Positions 44,606 through 54,757 of a stretch of 64,000 nt of DNA are shown piece by piece. Each line of letters opens with the position of its first letter. Within the stretch, counting starts at the first letter, position 1. The notes under the pieces were generated by a model. The model was not told where the DNA came from. It was given only the letters and a program-made list of their open reading frames with translations, and did no database searches. This DNA is from Planococcus citreus (GTDB lineage: Bacteria; Bacillota; Bacilli; Bacillales_A; Planococcaceae), in NCBI RefSeq assembly GCF_003664125.1, contig NZ_RCCP01000002.1:186001-250000 (forward strand). Reading direction: 5' to 3'. Both the position numbers and the translations under genes were made by a program.

Positions 44606-45415
44606 TTATTGTTTCTGGAGTTTACCGAGAATTAAATTCGCAGTTTCCTCAACGGCGCGGTTGGTGACGTCTAGCGTCTCACAGCCGATGCGGTCGACCA
44701 CTTTGCGGAAATGGACGATTTCTTCATGGATGCGGTCCAATTTCGCATAATTGGCATCATCGTTCAATCCGAGCGCAATCAAACGCTCTTTACGGATATT
44801 GTTCAGCTTCTCTGGTGAAATGACCAAGCCGAAGCATTTTTTCGGATCCACGTCGAACAGTTCATCCGGCGGGTCCACTTCAGGCACTAACGGCACATTG
44901 GCGACTTTCAGCCGTTTATGGGCCAAATACTGCGATAATGGGGTTTTCGATGTTCTCGACACTCCCACCAAGACGATATCCGCAAGCAAGATGCCGCGCG
45001 GGTCGCGCCCATCGTCGTATTTGACCGCAAATTCGATCGCTTCGACTTTCTTGAAATAATCATCGTCGAGCTTGCGCACCAGCCCGGCTTCGCCGATCGG
45101 TGCCGAATGCAGCTCCTCTTCAAGCGCATCGAGCAATGGGCCCATCAAATCGATCGCTTTGATGCCATGGCGCGCCGTTTCGCGTTCGACGAAATGGCGC
45201 AGCTCCTTCGAGACGAGCGTATAGACAATCACTGCCCGCTGCCCTTCCGCCAGTTTGATGATCTCCTGCAAGTGTTCGATGGAATCGATATACGGGAACC
45301 GCTTCAAGACGGCATTTTGTTCTGTATTCAAGTATTGGCTAATGGCCGCTTTCGCAACGAGCTCTCCAGTTTCGCCTACCGAATCGGAGAGTATAAAAAC
45401 ACGCAATAAACTCAT
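44606..45415 (-). CDS. yqfL: Pyruvate, phosphate dikinase/PEP synthase regulatory protein (DUF299, YqfL)
   Basis: Bifunctional ADP/Pi-dependent kinase and phosphorylase family that controls pyruvate phosphate dikinase or PEP synthase. The ATG at 45415, seven bases after GAGGT, gives 269 residues. The P-loop-like motif GVSRTSKTPLSQYLA and the FILSDSVGETGELV start are diagnostic. No dikinase gene is in the window. It lies 10 bases after ccpN, which in B. subtilis represses gluconeogenic genes and is likewise paired with yqfL. Confidence 0.9.
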   Translation of the reverse strand: MSLLRVFILSDSVGETGELVAKAAISQYLNTEQNAVLKRFPYIDSIEHLQEIIKLAEGQRAVIVYTLVSKELRHFVERETARHGIKAIDLMGPLLDALEEELHSAPIGEAGLVRKLDDDYFKKVEAIEFAVKYDDGRDPRGILLADIVLVGVSRTSKTPLSQYLAHKRLKVANVPLVPEVDPPDELFDVDPKKCFGLVISPEKLNNIRKERLIALGLNDDANYAKLDRIHEEIVHFRKVVDRIGCETLDVTNRAVEETANLILGKLQKQ

Positions 45416-45425
45416 ATTCTGCACC

Positions 45426-46064
45426 TCACAGTTCATGGTTTTCCGAAAGGGATAAAAATGCCCGCGTAATATTGGTCTTTGTCAACCTGCCGACGACCTT
45501 ATACCCTTCCGGTTGTTCTTCGACGACCGGCAATGCGTCGATTTGCTGGTTGATCAGCCGGTTTGCAGCCTGTATGAGTGAATCATTGCGCAAACAATAG
45601 GTGATGTTCGGCATGCGCGTCATGATGATATGTACAGGAATTGCATTCAAATCCTGATTGCCGAGACTGGTGCGCAATAGATCTTTGCGCGACAGGACAC
45701 CTGCGAGGCAGGATTTTTTATCCACAACAAAAAGCGTCCCGACGTCATCCAGAAACATCTGGCTGATGGCATCGTATACGCTGACATCATCCCTGACTAC
45801 GACAGGGATCGACTGAAAATCCTTCACTTTCATATTGTTCATCGTATCGGTAATATCCTGGCCCGGTTTCTTGCCCGAATAAAAATAACCGACACGCGGC
45901 CTGGCATCTAAAAAGCCTGCCATCGTCAAAATAGCCAAATCCGGCCGAAGCGTGGCGCGCGTCAAATTCAGACGGTCTGCGATCTGCTCGCCTGTAATCG
46001 GGCCATTGCCTTTGACGATCTGTAAAATTTCCTCTTGCCGCTTATTGAGTTCGATTGGACTCAC
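45426..46064 (-). CDS. ccpN: CBS-domain transcriptional repressor CcpN
   Basis: Repressor of gluconeogenesis genes (gapB, pckA) during growth on glucose in B. subtilis. The protein has 212 residues: a winged-helix domain at 1-65 (TGEQIADRLNLTRATLRPDLAIL cut to the helix-turn-helix around NLTRATLRPDL) followed by two CBS domains at about 80-205. The start is GTG at 46064; its GAGGCG Shine-Dalgarno-like bases lie unusually close to it. The N-terminus SPIELNKRQEEILQIV agrees with homologues, so the start is probably right. Divergent from glyS. Confidence 0.92.
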   Translation of the reverse strand: MSPIELNKRQEEILQIVKGNGPITGEQIADRLNLTRATLRPDLAILTMAGFLDARPRVGYFYSGKKPGQDITDTMNNMKVKDFQSIPVVVRDDVSVYDAISQMFLDDVGTLFVVDKKSCLAGVLSRKDLLRTSLGNQDLNAIPVHIIMTRMPNITYCLRNDSLIQAANRLINQQIDALPVVEEQPEGYKVVGRLTKTNITRAFLSLSENHEL

Positions 46065-46124
46065 CGCCTCAAATTCAAATATGTTATACTCAATACCAAT
46101 TATTATATACTATTACATGCCATA

Positions 46125-46153
46125 TTGCGAAGAAAAGATTGCCATGATACAAT
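46125..46153 (+). promoter_or_regulatory. Promoter of the glyS T-box leader
   Basis: TTGCGA (46125-46130) and TACAAT (46148-46153) with a 17-base spacer, directly upstream of the T-box stem I. Confidence 0.7.
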
Positions 46154-46164
46154 AATCGGGAATC

Positions 46165-46355
46165 AAATATTGGCAATGATGGATCGATAAGTACCGCGCA
46201 TGAAGCGAGCAGGGATGGTGAAAGCCTGCAAAGCGGGAAACGGCAATCCGGAGCCATAGGTAATGCGAGCGGGCTGGACTTTCAGCCAATCGAGGTGGAA
46301 CCGCGGGTAACGTACTCGTCCTCGGACATTTGTCCGTGGCGTGTGCGATTTTTTT
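46165..46355 (+). promoter_or_regulatory. Glycine T-box leader with terminator
   Basis: The T-box sequence AGGTGGAACCGCGG is at 46293-46306. Stem I is closed by GGAT / ATCC and includes the GCAGG-CCTGC arm; the likely specifier GGC (Gly) is at 46242-46244. Stem III is GGCTG-GACTTT-CAGCC. A GC-rich hairpin with TTTTTTT (about 46310-46355) is the terminator. No stem II or IIA/B is visible, so this is the compact glyQS-type T-box. Uncharged tRNA-Gly should favour read-through into glyS. Confidence 0.92.
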
Positions 46356-46375
46356 ATTTTATGGAGGTAATGAAG

Positions 46376-47752
46376 ATGTCAATGGAAAAAGTAGTATCGT
46401 TAGCCAAACACCGGGGGTTCGTCTTCCCGGGCTCTGAGATTTACGGCGGACTCGCCAATACGTGGGATTATGGCCCACTCGGCGTCGAGCTGAAAAACAA
46501 TATCAAAAAAGCATGGTGGAAGAAATTCGTCCAGGAATCCGTCCACAACGTCGGATTGGATGCTGCCATCCTGATGAACCCGAAAACATGGGAAGCATCC
46601 GGCCACCTCGGCAACTTCAACGACCCGATGATCGATTGTAAAGCCTGTAAATCGCGTCACCGTGCCGATAAGCTGATCGAAAATGCATTGGATGAAAAAG
46701 GCATCGAACTGATCGTTGACGGTCTGTCATTCGAGCGCATGAAGGAATTGATCGACGAACATGAAATCACGTGCCCGACTTGCGGCAAAGCTGATTTCAC
46801 CGAGATCCGCCAGTTCAACTTGATGTTCAAGACATTCCAAGGCGTCACTGAATCATCGACCAACGAAGTGTATTTGCGCCCGGAAACGGCACAAGGGATC
46901 TTCGTCAACTATAAAAATGTCCAGCGCTCGATGCGCAAGAAAATGCCGTTCGGGATTGCGCAGATCGGCAAGAGTTTCCGTAACGAAATCACACCGGGGA
47001 ACTTCACGTTCCGCACGCGTGAGTTCGAGCAAATGGAGCTGGAATTCTTCTGTAAACCAGGTGAAGACCTTGAATGGTATGCGTATTGGCGCGACTTCTG
47101 CAAAAACTGGCTGCTTGAGCTGAACATGGGCGAAGACAATATGCGCTTGCGCGAGCACGACGCTGATGAGTTGTCCCATTACTCGAATGCCACTGTCGAC
47201 ATCGAGTACAAATTCCCGTTCGGCTGGGGCGAACTATGGGGCATCGCTGACCGCACCGATTTCGATTTGAAGCGCCACATGGAATATTCCGGCGAAGACT
47301 TCAATTACATCGACCCGCAAACCAACGAACGCTACGTGCCGTATTGCATCGAGCCATCCCTCGGGGCTGACCGCGTGACACTTGCTTTCCTTGTCGATGC
47401 ATTCGAGGAAGAAAGCTTGGACAATGATGATACACGTACTGTGCTGAAGTTCCACCCGGCACTTGCGCCATACAAGGCTGCTGTATTGCCTTTGTCGAAA
47501 AAACTTTCCGAAGGCGCGACGGAAGTATTCGCAGATCTTGCGAAACATTTCATGGTCGATTACGACGAATCCCAATCCATCGGGAAACGCTACCGCCGCC
47601 AGGATGAAATCGGTACGCCGTTCTGCATCACTTATGATTTCGATTCGGTCGAAGACGGTGAAGTAACCGTGCGCCACCGCGATTCCATGGAACAAGTCCG
47701 CATGCCGATCAAAGACGTACAAGCGTATATCGAACAGCATATCCAATTCTAA
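46376..47752 (+). CDS. glyS: Glycyl-tRNA synthetase (single-chain, alpha2 type)
   Basis: Charges tRNA-Gly. The ATG at 46376 lies eight bases after GGAGG and gives 458 residues, typical of the dimeric alpha2 enzyme and not of the split GlyQ/GlyS form of B. subtilis. Class II motifs: motif 1 around [13 protein letters not shown], motif 2 [22 protein letters not shown] (partly), motif 3 near [11 protein letters not shown]. The anticodon-binding domain begins at [17 protein letters not shown]. The same enzyme type is found in Staphylococcus and other Bacillales. It is controlled by the T-box leader. Confidence 0.96.
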   Translation: MSMEKVVSLAKHRGFVFPGSEIYGGLANTWDYGPLGVELKNNIKKAWWKKFVQESVHNVGLDAAILMNPKTWEASGHLGNFNDPMIDCKACKSRHRADKLIENALDEKGIELIVDGLSFERMKELIDEHEITCPTCGKADFTEIRQFNLMFKTFQGVTESSTNEVYLRPETAQGIFVNYKNVQRSMRKKMPFGIAQIGKSFRNEITPGNFTFRTREFEQMELEFFCKPGEDLEWYAYWRDFCKNWLLELNMGEDNMRLREHDADELSHYSNATVDIEYKFPFGWGELWGIADRTDFDLKRHMEYSGEDFNYIDPQTNERYVPYCIEPSLGADRVTLAFLVDAFEEESLDNDDTRTVLKFHPALAPYKAAVLPLSKKLSEGATEVFADLAKHFMVDYDESQSIGKRYRRQDEIGTPFCITYDFDSVEDGEVTVRHRDSMEQVRMPIKDVQAYIEQHIQF

Positions 47753-47800
47753 AAAAAAAAGACATCCCGAGGCTAATCGCCTTCTGGGATGTCTTTTTTC
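47753..47800. terminator. Bidirectional terminator between glyS and recO
   Basis: GACATCCC (47761-47768) pairs with GGGATGTC (47786-47793); a ten-A run is on the left and six T on the right. The recO stop codon lies in the loop, so the last five codons of recO form one arm of the stem. Confidence 0.92.
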
Positions 47801-48558
47801 GGTTCCGGGAAAAATTCCGGCGTCCGTTCGAGCTGCTCGAGAAACGAACGCGACTTCAGCCGGATGCCCGCCTGTTCTTCGTAAATGGTCCGGACGATTT
47901 GCTTGAGCAAGGTTTTCGACTCTTTTTTCAAGGTCAATGCCCCGACCCGTTCGATCGGCACGAAATAAAACGTGCGGATCAATTTCACGAGTGCTGGGCT
48001 CAAGCGGATGATGTAGCGGTCGAGATGGAAGCAGCGGTGGCACAAAAAGCCGAGTTCCTGGAACGAGAATGCGAATTCCCCTTCCGTCGCCCCGCAATTG
48101 GCGCATTCATGCAAAGTCGGGGTAAGCCCCGCCACGCGCAGCATTTTCCATTCGACAAACAAGGTGATCGCTTCCGGGTCATAGCCGTCCGCAATGGCAT
48201 GCAGCGCCTGATACAGCATATCGTAAATGGCGGGCTGCGGCTCATCTTGCTCTGTGAGGCGGTCGATCAGTTCTGTGACATAGCTCGCATAGGCAGTGGC
48301 CATGATATCTTCGCGGATATAGCGCAGCGATTCCAATTGGTCGCCTGCCTGCAAAGTACCCATGCCGCGGCCTTTATAGATCGAAAAAACGCCATGTGTG
48401 AACGGCTGAGTGATGGCCGCCAGGCGGCTTGCGGGCTTTTTAGCCCCGCGCGCCATGCATGTGATCTTCCCTGCTTCTTTTGTGAACAAAGTGACGATTT
48501 TATTATTTTCCCCATAGGGACGTGTACGGATAACAATGGCTTCGAGTTGGTTCTGCAT
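47773..48558 (-). CDS. recO: DNA repair protein RecO
   Basis: Loads RecA with RecFR during recombinational repair. The protein has 261 residues: an OB fold at 1-80 (NQLEAIVIRTRPYGENNKIV cut) and a helical domain with a four-cysteine zinc site (ECANCGATEG and LCHRCF). AAGGAG precedes the ATG. It follows era by 12 bases. The gene end is inside the transcription terminator shared with glyS. Confidence 0.95.
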   Translation of the reverse strand: MQNQLEAIVIRTRPYGENNKIVTLFTKEAGKITCMARGAKKPASRLAAITQPFTHGVFSIYKGRGMGTLQAGDQLESLRYIREDIMATAYASYVTELIDRLTEQDEPQPAIYDMLYQALHAIADGYDPEAITLFVEWKMLRVAGLTPTLHECANCGATEGEFAFSFQELGFLCHRCFHLDRYIIRLSPALVKLIRTFYFVPIERVGALTLKKESKTLLKQIVRTIYEEQAGIRLKSRSFLEQLERTPEFFPEPKKDIPEGD

Positions 48559-48570
48559 GAGCCAGGCTCC

Positions 48571-49891
<1,321 letters not shown>

Positions 49892-49935
49892 TCACTTTTC
49901 TATGATCACAGCAGCATCAAGCTGCCGGACGATGT

Positions 49936-50289
49936 TTAAAACCATTTAGGCAAAAAGATCAGCAAACCGATTATAGCACTTGTCACAGCAAATACCAAAA
50001 CTGCTCCTGCCGCCATGTCTTTCGCTTGCTTCGCCAAGGGATGCCGCTCTGCGGTGACAAGGTCGACGGTCCGCTCCAAGGCGGAATTGACCAGTTCAAG
50101 CGCCAGCATGCCGCCGATCAATACAATCACCAGCATCCACTCCGTGCGGTCGAGGCCAGTCCAGATTGCGGCGATCAAGACAATCACTGCCGAGAGCGCA
50201 TGCACTTTCATATTCTGTTCCCGTTTTATGGAGGTGCCAATCCCTTGCGCAGCAAAACGGAATGAGGAGAGAAACCTACTCAGCTTCAT
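49936..50289 (-). CDS. dgkA: Diacylglycerol/undecaprenol kinase family protein
   Basis: Small integral-membrane kinase, about 117 residues, with three helices. In Gram-positives it phosphorylates undecaprenol rather than diacylglycerol. The signature ALELVNSALERTVDLV contains the catalytic Glu and Asn residues. The start at 50289 or 50295 lies within the end of ybeY, so translation is probably coupled; no strong ribosome site is seen. Placement between ybeY and cdd is conserved. Confidence 0.9.
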   Translation of the reverse strand: MKLSRFLSSFRFAAQGIGTSIKREQNMKVHALSAVIVLIAAIWTGLDRTEWMLVIVLIGGMLALELVNSALERTVDLVTAERHPLAKQAKDMAAGAVLVFAVTSAIIGLLIFLPKWF

Positions 50290-50758
50290 GCGCATCACGC
50301 GTAACGCCAAGTGAAGATAAAATTTCTTCCTGTCTGCCAAACATTTTCTTTTCATCTTGTTCATTCATATGGTCGTAGCCGAGCAGATGCAGAAATCCGT
50401 GCACTGCCAAAAAGCCGAGTTCGCGTTCGAAGCTATGCCCGTATTCCTCTGCCTGGACTTTTGTGCGCTCTACCGAAATGATGATATCTCCGAGCAAGCG
50501 CGGGCCGGTTTCACCAATAATGGCCACTTCATCTTCTCCTTGCTCTTCCATCGAAAAGGAGATGACATCCGTCGCCTGGTCTTTTTCCCGGTAATCCCGG
50601 TTGATCACACGGATCGATTCATCGTCCGTGAATGTAACCGATACTTCCGCTTCTCCTGTTTCCTCATGCTGTGCCGCATGCTCCAATACCTTGCTCACAA
50701 AGGCCAGCGCCTTGTCGTCCAATTGTTCCGTTTCATCTATGAAATCGATCGTCAGCAT
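50276..50758 (-). CDS. ybeY: Endoribonuclease YbeY
   Basis: Metal-dependent RNase for 16S rRNA maturation and ribosome quality control. The protein has 160 residues with the zinc motif VHGFLHLLGYDH (three His ligands) near the C-terminus, and the TDDESIRVINRDYREKDQAT region. It precedes dgkA, overlapping it, and follows pgpH by 21 bases. Confidence 0.95.
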   Translation of the reverse strand: MLTIDFIDETEQLDDKALAFVSKVLEHAAQHEETGEAEVSVTFTDDESIRVINRDYREKDQATDVISFSMEEQGEDEVAIIGETGPRLLGDIIISVERTKVQAEEYGHSFERELGFLAVHGFLHLLGYDHMNEQDEKKMFGRQEEILSSLGVTRDAHEAE

Positions 50759-50779
50759 CGCTTTCCCTCCTCCAATACA

Positions 50780-52909
50780 TTATTTTTTATCATCGGGATA
50801 GGCGATCCTCGAATGGAAGATCCCGTTCAAGGTTTCGCACATGACGCTCTTGACCCGTTTCAGTTCTTTTAACGTTATATCACATTCGTCAAACTGTCCA
50901 TCTTTCAATTTATCTTCTGTGATGGAATCAACCATCTTGCGAATTTTTTCTGTACTCGGTGATTGCATCGACCGCACCGCCGCTTCCAGGCTGTCGGCGA
51001 CCATGATGATGGCAATTTCCCGGCTCTGCGGTTTCGGCCCCGTGTAGCGGTATTGTTCCTCAGGAAGCTCTTCGTTTTGCTCTTTTGCTTTATAATAGAA
51101 GAATTTCAATAACGTCGTGCCATGATGTTGCTCTGCGATATCGATCAATTCTTTCGGCATTTTCTGCTTGCGCAAAATTGCCGCCCCGTCTTTTCCGTGA
51201 GCAAGGATGATGTCGCGGCTTTGTTCCGGACTAAGATGGTCATGCGGGTTGCCATGGGATTGATTTTCGATGAAAAACTGAGGGTTGATGGTCTTGCCGA
51301 TATCGTGATAATAACAGCCGACTCGCGCAAGCAAGCCATTCGCCCCAATCGCCTCGCACGCCGCATCCGAAAGATTTGCCACCATGACGCTATGATGGTA
51401 AGTGCCAGGCGTCTCGGTCAAAATCTTCTTGAGCAACGGATGATTGGGGTTCGACAGCTCGAGCAGCTTCATCGTTGACAGAATGCCGAATGCCACTTCA
51501 AACAGCGGCAATAAACCGGTCGCAAGCGTCCCTGACAATAGACCGGCTGCGAGCGCCGCTGCTACGTAAAAAGCAATTTCTTCCACAGTATACTGGCTTT
51601 GGTTCATGAGCAGGTAAAATGCCACATACAGCAAATGGACGCCGCCGACTGCCAAGCTGATCGGCAGGATGCGAATGCTTCTATGCCCATTGCGTATTAA
51701 GTATATCCCCGTCAAACCGCCAAACAACACATACAAAGCAGAATCCATCTGAAAAACGCCGGCATAGCCGCTTTGCAACATCATTCCAGCACTGGCGCTG
51801 AGCAAAATCGTCACATAGACTGCTGTGCGTTCATCGATTAATAGACGCACCAAAATGCCAGCCAATGCTGTCGGGTAGATAAAGTCAATGACTACCCCGA
51901 AATTGCCGCTGATGATCTCGAGCAGCTTCATAATAGCAAGAGACAATGCGAAGACGACAAAAACAATCGTCAGCCGGATGGCTTTTTTAACGCCTTCGAC
52001 TTTTGCACTCTGCAACACCAGCAGTAACAAGCCGGCTGCAATCAGTACAAACAGACTCAAGGCAAGAGCTGGACGATAATTCGACTGTTGCTCGGTCATT
52101 CCCGCAAGTTCAAGCTGCCGGTAAACTTCACGATCAATCAATTGGCCTTCCTGGATGAGCACTTGGCCCTGCAAGATGCGTGTCGGTTCAACGCTAGCCC
52201 GCGCTTGATCTTTCTGCTGTTCCGTCAATTCTTCATTGATAAGTTCATTCGGGACAATATTGGCTCTGGCAATGGCTGCTGCCGCCGGAATTGCAGAAGC
52301 AGGCACCTGGTCATCCCCGCGGATTTCCTGTTCGGCCGAATTGCGTGCTTGCGTCAGCCCAGCTTCGCGGAGCGGATCCTGCAGAACTGCCAACACTTGG
52401 TTGCGCACTTCACGTTCGACGCGCATAAGCACATCCTCTTCCAAAGCAAGCAGTGATAACAGCATGTCATCCGTCAAGCGAAGCCCGTTTTCATTTTGTT
52501 CAAGCAAGCGGATCGATTCGCGAAGGCTGCTTAACGCTTCATCTGAACTGAGAGGGTCGGGTTCATCCTCTCCATCTGTTTCAGTGGCGCGCTTTGCTTC
52601 AAGCACATAGCCGAACAGCGAATCGACAACCGCCGCTTGATTATCGGCGATTTCTTCGATATACCGGTAACTCGGCTGCACTTCTGCTGCGGCCCGCTCG
52701 CGTTCAAGCTCAGTCCTTACCGGGTCTTCGACGGTCTTTGCTGCCCGTATCGTTTCCTCGGACAATTGGAATAATTCCACTTCATATGTATCGGTTGACA
52801 TCGTATCGTATAAGAATCCAAACATGAGCAGCGCTGTCATGAAACTGATGCCGATCAAGACTACAGGAGCCCCGAACCGCAAATAAATGCGCCTGATCCA
52901 TCCCGCCAT
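50780..52909 (-). CDS. pgpH: Cyclic-di-AMP phosphodiesterase PgpH (7TM-HD protein)
   Basis: Membrane HD-domain phosphodiesterase that degrades c-di-AMP, so linked to potassium and osmotic balance. The protein has 709 residues: N-terminal helix, an extracellular 7TMR-HDED domain (residues about 50-270), seven membrane helices (about 275-470), and a cytosolic HD domain with HHSVMVANL, YYHDIGK, ILAHGKDG and EQHHGTTLLKFFY. GAGGTGG precedes the ATG. It sits between phoH and ybeY, as in B. subtilis yqfF. Confidence 0.94.
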   Translation of the reverse strand: MAGWIRRIYLRFGAPVVLIGISFMTALLMFGFLYDTMSTDTYEVELFQLSEETIRAAKTVEDPVRTELERERAAAEVQPSYRYIEEIADNQAAVVDSLFGYVLEAKRATETDGEDEPDPLSSDEALSSLRESIRLLEQNENGLRLTDDMLLSLLALEEDVLMRVEREVRNQVLAVLQDPLREAGLTQARNSAEQEIRGDDQVPASAIPAAAAIARANIVPNELINEELTEQQKDQARASVEPTRILQGQVLIQEGQLIDREVYRQLELAGMTEQQSNYRPALALSLFVLIAAGLLLLVLQSAKVEGVKKAIRLTIVFVVFALSLAIMKLLEIISGNFGVVIDFIYPTALAGILVRLLIDERTAVYVTILLSASAGMMLQSGYAGVFQMDSALYVLFGGLTGIYLIRNGHRSIRILPISLAVGGVHLLYVAFYLLMNQSQYTVEEIAFYVAAALAAGLLSGTLATGLLPLFEVAFGILSTMKLLELSNPNHPLLKKILTETPGTYHHSVMVANLSDAACEAIGANGLLARVGCYYHDIGKTINPQFFIENQSHGNPHDHLSPEQSRDIILAHGKDGAAILRKQKMPKELIDIAEQHHGTTLLKFFYYKAKEQNEELPEEQYRYTGPKPQSREIAIIMVADSLEAAVRSMQSPSTEKIRKMVDSITEDKLKDGQFDECDITLKELKRVKSVMCETLNGIFHSRIAYPDDKK

Positions 52910-53061
52910 TTGACCACCTCACTATTCTTCTTTCATCATACCAATACCTCGTGCTTTTTTCATCGCCCCTTACAAATTAATAACAATTCTTTGGACCTTG
53001 CTGCGCTAACGAGCTTCTTCAATCTAGAGACAAACAGGGGAATTTCCCAAACTATTTTGGC

Positions 53062-53093
53062 AAAAAAAGAACCAGCCTTAGCTAGGCTGGTTC
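53062..53093 (-). terminator. phoH terminator
   Basis: GAACCAGCC (53069-53077) pairs with GGCTGGTTC (53085-53093); seven T follow on the minus strand. The phoH stop codon TAA is in the loop, so the final codons of phoH form the rising arm. Confidence 0.92.
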
Positions 53094-54037
53094 TCGTAAG
53101 CTTCGATGATCCTTGAGACGAGTGGATGCCGGACGACATCGCCTTTTTCGAGGTACTGAAATTCGATGCCTTTGACGCCGTGCAAATTCTTTTCTGCAGC
53201 GATCAATCCGGACTCCGCCCCGCGAGGCAAGTCAATCTGTGTTTTGTCGCCGGTGACGATCATTTTTGAGTTGAAACCGAGGCGCGTCAAAAACATTTTC
53301 ATTTGGGCTTTCGTCGTATTCTGGGCTTCATCCAGAATGATGAATGCTTCTTCAAGTGTGCGCCCGCGCATGTATGCCAGCGGTGCCACTTCGATCGTGC
53401 CACGTTCAATCAAGCGGTTGGTCTGTTCCTGTCCCATCACATCATGCAAAGCGTCATATAAAGGCCGCAGGTACGGATCGACTTTTTCCTTCAAATCGCC
53501 GGGTAAAAAGCCGAGACTCTCTCCTGCTTCAACCGCTGGACGGGTTAGGACAATCTTTTTGACATGGCCATTTTTCAAAGCTTGTACCGCCAATACTACA
53601 GCGAGATAGGTTTTCCCGGTTCCGGCCGGGCCGATTCCAAATACCATGTCGCTTTTTTTGATGGCGTGAATATAATGGCGCTGCCCGATTGTCTTAGCCC
53701 GGATGGAGCGCCCAGTCGCACTGCGCGCCACTTCTTCATCGTAAAGTTCGGCAAAATATTCAATCGTCCCGTTTTTCGCCATTTCGATAGCCGACACGAT
53801 ATCGCGCTGGTCGATGTTGATGTTTTTGCGAATAACTTTCAATAATTGCTCCAACAACAATTTTCCGGTCTGTCTGCCTTCTTCGGACCCTTCGAGACGG
53901 ATCACTTCGCCCCGGGTGATGATGTGTATATCAAAACTCTCTTCGATCAGCGACAGATGGCTGTCGGATGTGCCGAGAAGCAGGACTGCTTCGTTCGGGT
54001 CTTTCACATGCAATTCGAGTAGGTTGTTTTCTGTCAT
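53078..54037 (-). CDS. phoH: PhoH-like ATPase
   Basis: Cytosolic ATPase of 319 residues; PhoH proteins are RNA-linked helicase-like enzymes of unclear role. Walker A is GPAGTGKTYLAV near residue 140, Walker B is IILDEAQNTT, and the N-terminal KH-like segment covers about 1-100. AAGGAG precedes the ATG. In many genomes it lies directly upstream of ybeY; here pgpH is in between, with a terminator after phoH. Confidence 0.94.
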   Translation of the reverse strand: MTENNLLELHVKDPNEAVLLLGTSDSHLSLIEESFDIHIITRGEVIRLEGSEEGRQTGKLLLEQLLKVIRKNINIDQRDIVSAIEMAKNGTIEYFAELYDEEVARSATGRSIRAKTIGQRHYIHAIKKSDMVFGIGPAGTGKTYLAVVLAVQALKNGHVKKIVLTRPAVEAGESLGFLPGDLKEKVDPYLRPLYDALHDVMGQEQTNRLIERGTIEVAPLAYMRGRTLEEAFIILDEAQNTTKAQMKMFLTRLGFNSKMIVTGDKTQIDLPRGAESGLIAAEKNLHGVKGIEFQYLEKGDVVRHPLVSRIIEAYENQPS

Positions 54038-54158
54038 TTAGACGCTCCTTGGATCGTGTTTTTACTTCTCTTCAACTTTATCATTTTATATATGGAAATG
54101 TAAATCAATTCAAGCACTTTTAGTTTACATAACATTAATATGTATTATTTTAGAGAAA

Positions 54159-54185
54159 GAAAAAAACCGGCATTAAACATGCCGG
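54159..54185 (-). terminator. Terminator of the unknown membrane-anchored protein gene
   Basis: CCGGCAT (54167-54173) pairs with ATGCCGG (54179-54185); a run of seven T follows on the minus strand. The stop codon TAA is in the loop. Confidence 0.9.
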
Positions 54186-54724
54186 CCTTGCTTTTGACGC
54201 TTGGATTTGGGCGGCTGCAAAATCTCCGCCATGATGATGCCTTTTTTTACATCTTCTTCATTCAACGGCAATAGATCCCGTTCTTTTTCTTTTGTGATCG
54301 CCCGCTTCAACGGCTCTTTTTGATGAGCGCTCAATCTTCCTGGGCGATTTTTCGGCTCAGCCGCTTGCTTTACCTGGGCCGGAGTCCGTTTTTCCACTTC
54401 TTCCATGGCCCGGGACTTGGCTCGCTCCGCTTGTTCCTTCACTTGGCGCGCCTGTTCTGCCCGTTTTGGATCGTTTTCCATCTGGGATTGAAATTCACCG
54501 TATATTTCCTTGGCGTAATCTTCAATGCGCTTAAAGCTCCGCTGTCCGCCTCTTTGCGGTTGTTGCGGTGATTGTGATCGCTGCTGCGCTGACCGCGCAG
54601 GTGTGCCGGGCCCTTGTTGACGCTTCGGCTGCTGCGCGGTCTGCTCTGTGCCATCAGGTTTTTTATTTTTACTGAACAATGCACTGACAGCCGCAATGAT
54701 CAGCATCATGATGAGGGGTTCCAT
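54173..54724 (-). CDS. Hypothetical membrane-anchored, Gln/Pro-rich protein
   Basis: Not recognised. The 183-residue protein begins with one short helix (MEPLIMMLIIAAVSALF) that would act as an anchor, followed by a low-complexity Gln/Pro/Arg segment (about 25-62), a basic amphipathic or coiled-coil region (about 63-115, FKRIEDYAKEIYGEFQSQ and onwards), and a C-terminal part with ERDLLPLNEEDVKKGIIMAE and a basic end. A good GGGAGG site precedes the ATG. It lies 33 bases after floA, in the place where spore formers have yqfB, yqfC and yqfD. A role with the FloA membrane domain is possible from position only. Confidence 0.85.
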   Translation of the reverse strand: MEPLIMMLIIAAVSALFSKNKKPDGTEQTAQQPKRQQGPGTPARSAQQRSQSPQQPQRGGQRSFKRIEDYAKEIYGEFQSQMENDPKRAEQARQVKEQAERAKSRAMEEVEKRTPAQVKQAAEPKNRPGRLSAHQKEPLKRAITKEKERDLLPLNEEDVKKGIIMAEILQPPKSKRQKQGRHV

Positions 54725-54757
54725 TCCAAAACCTCCCTTGAGTTATGGCGGAATTTT

